Both the position numbers and the translations under genes were made by a program. A DNA stretch of 64,000 nt, taken from Ailanthus altissimus (Eukaryota; Streptophyta; Magnoliopsida; Sapindales; Simaroubaceae). The notes under the pieces are model-generated. The model was given only the letters and a program-made list of their open reading frames with translations, was not told the DNA's origin and made no database searches. Position 1 is the first letter of the stretch. Each line of letters starts with the position of its first letter. Location: positions 6,277,001 through 6,341,000 of the forward strand of contig OX327697.1 in the NCBI GenBank assembly GCA_946807835.1, read 5' to 3'. Below, in pieces: positions 35,741-44,355 of the stretch.

Positions 35741-36990
35741 ATGTGTTTAATAAATTCATTTGAGTTAAATATACAATTAGATCCTAAAATTTCTGACATA
35801 TGTTCTTTACTTGACTGTGCACAGGTGATTGAAAATAAAAGATGGAAACCAAATTTTAAAGAATTAGGAGAAAATGAGGATAAACCGAACGAAATTTCAA
35901 AGTTGGAGTTAAAACCTCTACCTAAAGGACTGAAATATGCATTTCTTGGAAAGAAACAAACTTACCCGGTGGTAATCTCTTCTATAATCACAAGCGAACA
36001 AGAAGGTAAGTTAATTAAAGTATTGAAAATGCATAAAATACAATTAGGTAGACTTTAAAAGACATAAAATGCATTAATCCTTTGATTTTCACACATAGAA
36101 TACACCTAGAGGATGATGCCAAAACTATCCAACAACTTCAAAAGAAATTAAATTCACATATGAAAGAGGTAGTGAAAGTTGAAGTTCTCAAATTACTTGA
36201 AGTAGGAATCATCTATCCTATCTCAGATAGTAAGTGGGTAAGTCCTACTCAGGTAGTACCAAACAAATCTAGAATCACAGTCATTGAAAATGAAAAAGGT
36301 GAGTTAATACCAACTCGAGTCTCATCTAGTTGGAGGATGTGCATAGATTATAGGAAATTAAATTCGGCCACTAGAAAAGACCATTTTCCCTTACCATTCC
36401 TTGACCAAATTTTAACAAGAGTAGCAGGACATCCCTACTATTACTTTCTAGACGGATATTCTGGCTATTATCAAATTTTTATAGCACTAGAGGATAAAGA
36501 AAAGACTACATTCACATGCCTTTTTGAGACCTTTACTTTTAGAAGAATGCCCTAGTAACATTTTAAAGATGTATGTTAAGCATTTTTGGTGACATGGTTG
36601 AGTATTATTTAGAAGTTTTCATGGATGATTTAACTGTGTTTGGAAATTATTTGGATAATTGTCTTGAAAACTTAAAAAGGTCTTAAAAAGATATGAAGAA
36701 AATGGTTTTGTATTGAAATGGGAAAAATATCATTACATGGTTACTTTTGAAATTATTTTGGAATATGTAGTATCTTCTAAAGAAATTGAAGTGGATAAGG
36801 CAAAATTCAAACTCATTTTTCATTTGCCTCCATAAAAAATAGTCAGAGAAGTCCGATCATTTTTAGAACATGCTGGATTCTATAAGAGGTTTATAAAAAC
36901 TTTTAGTGCTATATCTAAACCTCTTAGTAACCTCTTAGCAAAAGATGTATCATTTGAGTAGACTCAAGTGTGTCAAAATTCATTTGAAAA
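35741..36990 (+). pseudogene. Reverse transcriptase of the old element
   Basis: Frame 35741-36058 is the protease-RT linker (ELKPLPKGLKYAFLG). Frame 36082-36555 starts the RT: SKWVSPTQVVPNKS, RMCIDYRKLNSATRKDHFPL, then FLDGYSGYYQI with a catalytic Asp, and FETFTFRRMP ending at a stop. The second catalytic box is at about 36620 as VFMDDLTVFG (MDD in place of VDD). The thumb/connection FYKRFIKTFSAISKPL is at about 36880. Multiple stops separate these pieces, so no enzyme is made. Confidence 0.9.
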
Positions 36991-37029
36991 ATTAATTAAC
37001 CTCTTAACATCTACTTCTATTATATAATC

Positions 37030-37639
37030 TCTTGACTGGTCTTTACCTTTTGAGCTCATGTGTGATGCCAGTAACTATATTATTGGTACTATATTGAGAC
37101 AAAGAAAGGAAAGTAAACCCTATGTAATTTATTACATAATCAGAACTTTAAACAGTGCAAAAATGAATTACACAACAACTGAAAAAGAACTACTTGCTGT
37201 AATATTTGCATTAGACAAATTTTGTTCTTACTTAATTGGTTCTTCAACTATTGTATTTACTGACCATACTGCTGTAAGGTACTTAATGTCAAAACAGGAA
37301 GCAAAACCAAGAATGATTCGATGGATTCTATTGCATCAAGAATTTAATATCACTATCAAGGATAAGAACGGAGTTAAAAATTTTGTTGCAGATTACTTAT
37401 CAAGACTCGCATCAGATTCATCAACAGAAATAACATCTATTAATGATTTTTTTCTTAATGAATTTTTATTTTCTATTGTTACAATGTCTTGGTATGCTAA
37501 TATTATTAATTTTCTTGTAACAGGAGAATTACCACCTCAAGGGAATGCTCAAGACAAAAATAAATTTTTAATCGAGGTAAGAAAATTTTATTGGGATGAT
37601 CTTTATCTATTCAAATATTATCATAACCAAATATTTTGA
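37030..37639 (+). pseudogene. RNase H and integrase start of the old element
   Basis: A 193-codon open frame (37058-37639). It contains gypsy RNase H: MCDASNYIIGTILRQ with the first catalytic Asp, TEKELLAVIFALDKF with the catalytic Glu, TDHTAVRYL with the third acidic residue, then DYLSRLASD, and passes into the integrase N-terminal region. The first part of the domain has a stop at about 37026. This is the best preserved part of the old pol. Confidence 0.88.
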
Positions 37640-37956
37640 AGATGTATACCCGATAACGAGGTAAGTAAACTTATTGAATTTTGTCATTCTAAAGTATATG
37701 GGGGACATTTTTCATCAAAGAAAACAGCTGTAAAATCTTGCAGTGTGGATTTTATTGGCCCACTTTATTTAACGATATACATGCATTTTATATAACATGT
37801 GAAAATTGTCAAAAATTGGGATCAATTTCAAAACGAAACATGTTGCCTTTGAACCCCATTCTTGTTATTTAAATCTTTGATTGTTGGGGGATAAATTTCA
37901 TGGGACCATTTTCGCTATCATTTGAATTTACGTATATCTTAGTCACAGTAGATTAT

Positions 37957-39512
37957 TGATGAACACATGAAAATGCATGTTGTTAAAAGATTCAATCACC
38001 ATTTAATGTCACCAATTTTAGTATTTTCTGTATTTTTAGCTTGAAATAAAGTGTTCTCCTTAAATTGTGATTAATGAATGTTATTTGGACAGGTTTAGGT
38101 AAATTGGACATAACTCTCAATGTAGAAATCGAAATGAAGAAATTCTTGAACCTGGTGCAACATGACTCAATCTTACACAAATTTGAAGAATAGTGGAAAA
38201 GCCAAATCCAACATGTTATGGGCCAAAAATTGAGATACAACAGAATCGGACTACAACTCTTACCCAGCTTGACCCAACTCACGTATTTGGACCGTATCTC
38301 CCAAAATACGTACTCAATTGGTATAATTCTTGAAGCTGTGAACTTCTGACTTAACTATCAACAACTCGTATGTTTATGGTAAAGTCCAAATCAGCCGTTA
38401 TCATGGACCAAATCGCATTGCAAGTGGGTAGAATGGTTGTTGGCCGAATTCTGGTGTAGCTTTGGAAATTTGCTCATATCTCATTGGATACTCATCCAAT
38501 TTGCATGAAATCAGTGCCTATGGAAAGAAGAGTCAAAATTCTACAACTTTCATGTCGGTCGCAGAAGCTGAATTGATCATTTACATTATCCAAAACGTGC
38601 TGCAAGTGGATACACGAGTTATTGACTTAAAATTATTGAAGATTGATGTCATCCATGACATATGTCCATTCATTGCCTATATAAGGAGACCCTTAGGACG
38701 TTTTTAATAGACAATTTTCTCTCTTCTTTTATTCTCATTAACATGTATTGTAATTTAGGCTAGAGTTCCTAGCAAGGCTAAGAGATGAACTTTTATGTGT
38801 AGTAAATCTACTTTCATGCTTTGATTCGGTGTCAAGAGCTATAAATGTTGTAAGTTTGGTTTTGATTAAACTCTTATCTATTTTATTTTCTATAATCCAG
38901 AGGTTATAATTCTCATGTCTCATATATGTTCAGTCATGCTTTTCTTATGTGATTCATGTTGATTTATAATTGTTACTGGTTATATTGTTTTATATGTTAA
39001 TCTTTTACTGCAGTATTGTCAATTTGATATATTGTCGATCTTGGATAACATGTAAGGGCAATAAATGTTTGATATTCAAGTTAATCTTTTACTGCAATAT
39101 TGTCAAAATGATATATTGTCGATCTTAGATAACTTGTATAAATAACATGATGTGTGTTAATGCTTGCAAAGAGTTTAACTAAATCAAATACATGTGTTAT
39201 CAAATGTGCTATATATTACATACCTTCCGATTGATTGTTTAGGATGTGAAACTTTCAGTTGAGTTATAAATATCGAATCAAAGTATAGAGTAGATTTATA
39301 AAGCATAATTGTGATTCTCAAAGCCTTGCTTAAATCATCATAAGACATTTTTCTCAATTCATAGACAATTCTATCTCATCCGTTTAAATCAATTAACCCT
39401 TTGCTACTGCTTTAATATTTTACTTCACTAACCTATTTTGCCAAGAGCTTCCTCGTGGGATCGACACCTCAATCTATACTGCGATAGCCGCGTTATATTT
39501 TGAGCGTAAACA
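37957..39512 (+). repeat. 5' LTR of the young element
   Basis: Begins TGATGAACACATGAAAATGC and ends TTTTGAGCGTAAACA. TATA box TATATAAG at 38678-38685, preceded by the U3 region and followed by pyrimidine-rich DNA. The U5 end 'ctcgtgggatcgacacctc' is typical of Athila/Tat LTRs. It contains an internal near-duplicate, 'gttaatcttttactgca-tattgtcaa' at about 38996 and 39082. Three short frames inside it reappear, identical or nearly so, in the 3' LTR and are not genes. Confidence 0.95.
38678..38685 (+). promoter_or_regulatory. LTR promoter TATA box
   Basis: TATATAAG in 'ttgcctatataaggagaccc', 722 bases into the LTR. This is the only strong TATA box in the LTR, and the same bases are at 47117-47124 in the 3' LTR. 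It should drive the genomic transcript from the 5' LTR. Confidence 0.7.
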
Positions 39513-39518
39513 AAAATT

Positions 39519-39536
39519 TGGCGCCGTTGCCGGGGA
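39519..39536 (+). promoter_or_regulatory. Primer binding site (tRNA-Asp) of the young element
   Basis: TGGCGCCGTTGCCGGGGA is complementary to the 3' 18 bases of plant tRNA-Asp including CCA. It starts six bases after the LTR end. Used to start minus-strand DNA synthesis; a hallmark of Athila-type elements. Confidence 0.95.
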
Positions 39537-39651
39537 AGCACACTGAGCGAAAGTCGGTTGCGATTATAAATACTAAAGTGGTAACTTTGTATATTTTCTT
39601 TTCTTTGTAAACTCTTAGTTTATTTCCTTTGTTGTAATTTATTTATTATTC

Positions 39652-40175
39652 ATGGTTGGTTCTACCACCTAATTTATTTTGTTTTCTTTAGTTAATTTGT
39701 TATATTTTATATCATCTTAATGGCTGGTTTTACCGCCTAACTTCGTTCACTTTCTTTTATTTATTTATTGCACTTTATTTTCTTTAATTTATTTATTGCA
39801 CTTTTTTTTAATGGCTGGTTTTACCGCCTAACTTTGTTCACTTTCTTTTATTTATTTATTGTACTTTATTTCTTTAGTTAATTTATTGTATTTTCTTTTT
39901 ATTTTGTGGCTGGTTCTACCGCCTAACTTAGTTCCTTTATTTCTCATTGTACTCTATTTATTTATTGCACTTTTTTTTTATTGTACTTTATTTTCATTTT
40001 CTTTAGTTAATATGTTGTATTTTCTTTTTATGGCCGGTTCTACCGCATAACCTTTTATTTATTTACTTATTGTATTTTCTTTTTATTATTTATTTATTGT
40101 ACTTTTTTTTTTCGTATTTTATAGTCTTTTGTTTAGTTATTGTATTTATATTTCATGGTTGGTCTTACCACCTAA
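39652..40175 (+). repeat. Array of six 7-codon mini-ORFs in the leader
   Basis: Six 21-base units of the form ATG GCT GGT TTT ACC GCC TAA lie at 39652, 39720, 39811, 39906, 40030 and 40155. Each reads M-(A/V)-G-(S/F/L)-T-(A/T)-stop; the fourth begins GTG. The frame and the stop are kept in all six, though the third positions and some codons vary. GG-GGT can pair with ACC-CC around TTTT, so each unit is also a possible small hairpin. Spacers are T-rich ('tttatttatttattgcac'). They lie between primer site and gag start. Confidence 0.85.
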
Positions 40176-40267
40176 CTTACTTCTATTTCTTGTTGTGTTT
40201 ATTCCACTTCTTAATTTTCCTTAAGCATTTCTTTCCTTAAAAAAAAAAAATAAAATAATTAGGATGT

Positions 40268-43243
40268 ATGCATCGACCTAGAGACAAACGAGGAAGATTT
40301 GTGAGAGAACTAGAACTAGAACTAGAACCACTCCCACAATTTGTAAGTGAAGAGAATTCACCTTCTAGTTCATCTTGTAATTCTAACACAATGAGCCAAC
40401 ACGAAGAAAACCCCGTTAGAACTCTAAAAGATTACTTGCATCCTACTCGCACAGCCACACCATCATGCATTATATTTCCACCTAACATACCACATTCGGA
40501 TTTTAAACCTGGAATGATACAACTTCTTCCCACTTTTCATGGTCTAGATAGTGAAAATCCTTATGTACATGTTAGGGAATTTGAAGAAGTAATTGCCACC
40601 TTCCATAGCCAACCTGAAGCCATAGACACTGTTAGGCTTAAATTTTTCCCTTTTTCTTTGAAAGACAAAGCAAAGAGTTGGCTATACTCTTTGAGGCCGA
40701 GGTCTATAGGAACTTGGGCAGAAATGACCCAAGCATTTTTCAATAAATACTTCCCACAACACAAAACTAATGGCCTGAAAAGACAAATTTCTTCATTCTC
40801 CCAAAAAGACAGTGAAACCTTATATCAAGCATGGGAAAGGTTTAAAGAGTTGCTAAATCTGTGCCCTCACCATGGGTATGAAAATTGGCGCTTGGTTAGT
40901 TATTTCTATGAGGGACTCACAATTAGAGAGCGCCAATTTGTTGAGATGATGTGTAATGGGGAGTTCCTTCACAAAGATCCTGAGGAAGCCATAGAATTTC
41001 TTAATGACTTAGCAGAAAAAGCCCATACATGGACTGGACCTAGCATTGCTGAAAGCACAAATAGGTCACGACCCAATGGAGTTTTCCATCTTAAGGAAGA
41101 GGATAACCTCAAAGCCCAATTAGAGGTCTTAACTAGGGAGTTAGAGGCCTTGAAATCCAAGGATAGAAGGGTCACCCACACGGTTGCTAGAGTTGAGTCA
41201 CACGATGTCTGTTTTGTCTGTAGAGGAGCAGAACACTTAGCTCAGGATTGCCCCACGTATAGTGAGATGAGAGGGATATATGAGGAACAATGTAATGCCC
41301 TAGGGATGTACAAGAAGCCTTATTCACCCTACTCTGAAACATATAATCCTAGCTGGAGAAACCACCCAAATTTCAGTTGGAAATCGGACCAACAAGCCAA
41401 CAACCAATGGAAACAAGAACAACAAGCACCCAAGTCTTATGTTGCACCTCAATATAATGCACGACCAACTAGAAATTCTTTAGAGGATACATTACAAGCA
41501 TTTATGGAGGCACAAAGTAAGACTAATCAAAAATTTGAAACAATTCTTGCACAGGTGGTGGACGAAAACAAAGAAATCAAGAGTCAAATCACAAAATTGA
41601 CCAGTGCCTTAACTGTACAAGAGAGAGGTAAGTTTCCATCTCAACCTCAATCCAATCCAAAAGGACAATTCATGGCACAAGCTTCTACTTCTGATGTTCA
41701 AAATCTCAAAGAAGTCAATGTCATTACTACTCGAAGTGGTAAGATTGTAAGTGAACCTACTCCTGAAATTAACACATCTACGAGTAGTAAAGACGCCCCC
41801 CTTGAAAAAGAGGCCACAGTGGAAAAAGAGCCCGAAAGTAAGTTTTCAATCCCAGTGCCTTTTCCTCAAGCTCTTCGACCGGTTGGGAAAAATTCAGAAA
41901 TTCAAGGTGAGATTTTGGAACATTTGAAACAAGTTAAAATTAATCTTCCCTTGTTACATTTGATTAAGCAGGTTCCAACTTATGCCAAAGTCATCAAGGA
42001 TTTATGCACTATCAAAAGAAAACACCATGTGAAGAAAACTGCATTTTTGGCAGAACAGGTAAGTGCAGTGATTGAACAAAAGACACCACCCAAGTATAAA
42101 GACCCAGGATGTCCCACAATCTCCTGCCAAATTGGGACACATGAGTTTGGTCAAGCTTTATTGGACTTAGGAGCAAGTGTAAATTTAATGCCTTATTCTA
42201 TTTACTTGCAGTTAGGACTTGGTGAGATTAAACCAACCTCTGTAGTCCTACAATTAGCTGACCGATCAATCAAGAAACCACAGGGAATAGTAGAAGATGT
42301 TTTGTTGCAAATTGATAAATTTTACTACCCTGTTGATTTTCTTGTTTTAGATACTCATTCTGTTGTTAACATGGAGTCAAAAATCCCTCTTATTTTGGGG
42401 AGACCTTTTCTTGCCACTGCTAATGCTCTTATTGATTGCAGAAATGGTCTAATGAAATTATCTTTTGGGAATATGACTCTTGAGGTGAACATTTTTCATA
42501 TTGATAAGCAATCACGAGAAGAAAACGAATGCTATCATTCATATATGATAGACACACTTGGCGCGGAGGAAGCTTATAAAAATCATGGCTCTAATTCTTT
42601 AGAAAATCTCTTTGATTTTGATATTGAAGAATTGTATTATCCTGATGAAACAACTGATATGTTTAGTATTTTTGACTCACAGGATAAAGGGATTCGATTT
42701 TGGAAACCAGGCATTGAAAAGTTGCCATGTAAGAGGGAGAAACCAAAATCATCAAAACTCGAGACACCACGTGTCATCATTGGTGACCAAGGAACACATT
42801 TCAGTTCTAGAAAACCTCATAAAGCTTATTGGGCTGTCAAAGCCCTTAACTTTGATTTGAATGCTGCAGGTCTCCAGAGAAAGTTACAATTGTCAGAAAT
42901 AGAAGAGCTACGAAATGACGCATATGACAACTCCAGAATTTACAAAGCTAAAATGAAAGTAGCTCATGATAAACAGATCTCAAGGAAACACTTTGAGCCA
43001 AATCAACGGGTCTATCTTTATGATTCTCGATTGCATTTACACCCTGGAAAGTTGAGATCTCGATGGACTGGTCCATTTATGGTAAGACATGTTTTTCCTA
43101 ATGGTGCTGTTGAAATAGAAGACCCCACTGATGGACGGACTTTCAAAGTGAATGGACAGCGGCTAAAAAGCTACGTGGAAAAGGTAAACGACTCTATGTA
43201 CCTAGGCGAGATCCCTCTTGTGGATCCTGTCTATCGTGATTGA
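40268..43243 (+). CDS. Gag-protease-integrase tail polyprotein, pol deleted in frame
   Basis: One uninterrupted 991-residue ORF. Gag domain about residues 80-260 (begins IQLLPTFHGLDSENPY), a short coiled coil at about 280-300, CCHC zinc knuckle C315-C318-H323-C328, then a Gln/Asn-rich linker. Aspartic protease about 600-755 with the active site LLDLGASVNLM (D633) and LILGRPFLATANALID. After KSSKLETPR (about 835) the reading jumps to integrase core residues VIIGDQGTHF (D840, second catalytic Asp), then at once to HKAYWAVKALNFD and the C-terminal module KLRSRWTGPF (G935-P936-F937). RT, RNase H, the integrase zinc finger, first Asp and catalytic Glu are absent. The old element shows what is missing. 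Gag and protease look functional; integration enzymes must come in trans. The start at 40268 is the first ATG after the mini-ORFs; ATGCATCGACC is preceded by an A-rich tract. Confidence 0.95.
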   Translation: MHRPRDKRGRFVRELELELEPLPQFVSEENSPSSSSCNSNTMSQHEENPVRTLKDYLHPTRTATPSCIIFPPNIPHSDFKPGMIQLLPTFHGLDSENPYVHVREFEEVIATFHSQPEAIDTVRLKFFPFSLKDKAKSWLYSLRPRSIGTWAEMTQAFFNKYFPQHKTNGLKRQISSFSQKDSETLYQAWERFKELLNLCPHHGYENWRLVSYFYEGLTIRERQFVEMMCNGEFLHKDPEEAIEFLNDLAEKAHTWTGPSIAESTNRSRPNGVFHLKEEDNLKAQLEVLTRELEALKSKDRRVTHTVARVESHDVCFVCRGAEHLAQDCPTYSEMRGIYEEQCNALGMYKKPYSPYSETYNPSWRNHPNFSWKSDQQANNQWKQEQQAPKSYVAPQYNARPTRNSLEDTLQAFMEAQSKTNQKFETILAQVVDENKEIKSQITKLTSALTVQERGKFPSQPQSNPKGQFMAQASTSDVQNLKEVNVITTRSGKIVSEPTPEINTSTSSKDAPLEKEATVEKEPESKFSIPVPFPQALRPVGKNSEIQGEILEHLKQVKINLPLLHLIKQVPTYAKVIKDLCTIKRKHHVKKTAFLAEQVSAVIEQKTPPKYKDPGCPTISCQIGTHEFGQALLDLGASVNLMPYSIYLQLGLGEIKPTSVVLQLADRSIKKPQGIVEDVLLQIDKFYYPVDFLVLDTHSVVNMESKIPLILGRPFLATANALIDCRNGLMKLSFGNMTLEVNIFHIDKQSREENECYHSYMIDTLGAEEAYKNHGSNSLENLFDFDIEELYYPDETTDMFSIFDSQDKGIRFWKPGIEKLPCKREKPKSSKLETPRVIIGDQGTHFSSRKPHKAYWAVKALNFDLNAAGLQRKLQLSEIEELRNDAYDNSRIYKAKMKVAHDKQISRKHFEPNQRVYLYDSRLHLHPGKLRSRWTGPFMVRHVFPNGAVEIEDPTDGRTFKVNGQRLKSYVEKVNDSMYLGEIPLVDPVYRD

Positions 43244-43491
43244 TCAGGTTCAATCTATTTGTACCATATTTTATATTTTGTCTATATTTTATCTTTTGAC
43301 TTTCTATTTTTGCTTTTATTTTCCTGCACATTTTATTTTACTTTATTTTCTTCTTTTTATTTTTTCTTCAGTGTGATTTTATTTCCCGGTCAAGTGGCGG
43401 ATACGGTACTCCGTGACTATTAAAGTCGGTTTCTCAGTTCCCTAAAAACTGTCCCTCAAACTGTGCATTCATCTCTTTTCTTTCTTTCAAA
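43244..43491 (+). promoter_or_regulatory. Gene junction with likely 3' splice site and conserved block
   Basis: A long pyrimidine-rich tract ends in TTTTTTCTTCAG at about 43363-43374, a good splice acceptor. It is followed at about 43395-43440 by the block AAGTGGCGGATACGGTACTC, then CGTGACTATT, AAGTCGGTTT. In the old element the same order is kept: 'tttttacttgcag' at about 48858-48870 and then 'aagtggtggataacggtaca' at about 48914. A spliced mRNA from the LTR promoter could therefore express the next genes, as proposed for env-like genes of Athila elements. Confidence 0.5.
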
Positions 43492-44040
43492 ATGGATCGC
43501 ATTCTTGCCAACCTTAAAAAACGTTTTCCTTCATTTCCTCAAAATGCTCTACTTAAGATTTACAAAGCACGGTGTGAAAGACTAAGGCTATTGATGTTGG
43601 GTAATATCCCTGTGGACCTTCGTTGGTTAATTGAAGCCAAGGTTCGGTTGTCTGGTGAGTTTGAAAATGATTTTGTTTCTCATATGCCTGGTCTTGGAAG
43701 AAGCTCTTATGCCAAAAGGCGACGAGCAAAAAGGTTACAAGTCTGTCATAAATGTGCTCGATGGAATTGTAATCGGAGTTGTCGTTCTTTAGGATTCGTA
43801 TCTATAAATCGAGAAGACAAAATTCAGTTCATTAAGGATGGACTGAGTAAGGAGTCTTTGGATGATATCCTATTGACTCTTGAGACGCATCCCTGTGGGC
43901 TCGTGCAACGTGAACTTCTCGATTTATGGAACAAATTCAAAAATGAACATCAACGGTATAGTCTCGGGAATCTGACTCTAAAAGACCCTGTTTGCCAATT
44001 TATAAGAAAATTGGATGGGAAGCCTATCCCCGACCCATAG
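43492..44040 (+). CDS. Basic cysteine-rich protein resembling carlavirus nucleic-acid-binding protein
   Basis: A 182-residue intact ORF. A basic patch at 70-81 (R70, K75-R78, K80, R81; local sequence GRSSYAKRRRAKR) is followed directly by four cysteines, C85-x2-C88-x4-C93-x3-C97, a likely zinc finger, then an amphipathic QFIKDGL segment. A GRSxYAxRRRA-type arginine-rich patch placed just before a Cys finger and followed by a QFI-x-G-like segment is, from memory, the layout of the small 3'-terminal cysteine-rich proteins of carlaviruses, which bind nucleic acid and for some members suppress RNA silencing. The finger here is shorter than I recall for those, and the C-terminal 60 residues have no match I know. 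N-terminal residues 1-60 are rich in Leu and basic residues. Position: the env-like site of Athila elements, upstream of LOG. Function in the element is unknown; nucleic-acid binding is likely from the sequence, silencing suppression is conjecture. Confidence 0.7.
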   Translation: MDRILANLKKRFPSFPQNALLKIYKARCERLRLLMLGNIPVDLRWLIEAKVRLSGEFENDFVSHMPGLGRSSYAKRRRAKRLQVCHKCARWNCNRSCRSLGFVSINREDKIQFIKDGLSKESLDDILLTLETHPCGLVQRELLDLWNKFKNEHQRYSLGNLTLKDPVCQFIRKLDGKPIPDP

Positions 44041-44355
44041 AGGGCGTTTAAGCCGTTACTGGACGTAAAACCAGAGGAAGATGTGAGCCACAATCACAAC
44101 TACTTGTAAATACATGTGTTTTAATTTCAAACTTTATTTTATGAATAGTAGGGCTACTCATGTAGATGTCTTAAATTCAAATCTTTTTGTTCAATAATGC
44201 ATGCGGGTCATTATGTTTAAATTTTTGTGTTTTATTTTTAACTTTCTTTTGACAAACTGTCGGGTTACCATAATCATTGTTGTCATTTGGCACTCTATAA
44301 ATACAACACCTCAGTTTCTTCATTTTCATATATTGAGATAAAGGTGAGAGTAGAT
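44041..44355 (+). promoter_or_regulatory. Spacer between the two extra genes with TATA box before LOG
   Basis: Non-coding 315 bp. TATAAATA (44296-44303) in 'ggcactctataaatacaac' is about 55 bases before the LOG start codon. The old element keeps 'gactctataaatacattg' (about 50981-50996) at the same place, about 70 bases before its decayed LOG start. A pyrimidine-rich likely 5' UTR ('cctcagtttcttcattttc') follows. This looks like a private promoter for LOG, independent of the LTR. Confidence 0.65.

Noticed and set aside
37992..38923. Three short ORFs (96, 81 and 61 codons) in the 5' LTR, repeated at 46431-47362
   Set aside because: They occur twice only because the LTR occurs twice; no family signature, and the frames overlap the promoter and TATA box.
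42612..42860. 82-codon plus-strand ORF within the gag-protease gene
   Set aside because: Shadow in another frame of the 991-codon ORF.
44287..44355. Longer N-terminus for LOG from ATG at 44287
   Set aside because: It would translate the TATA box and likely 5' UTR; the old copy supports a start at MEGTST, aligned with 44356.
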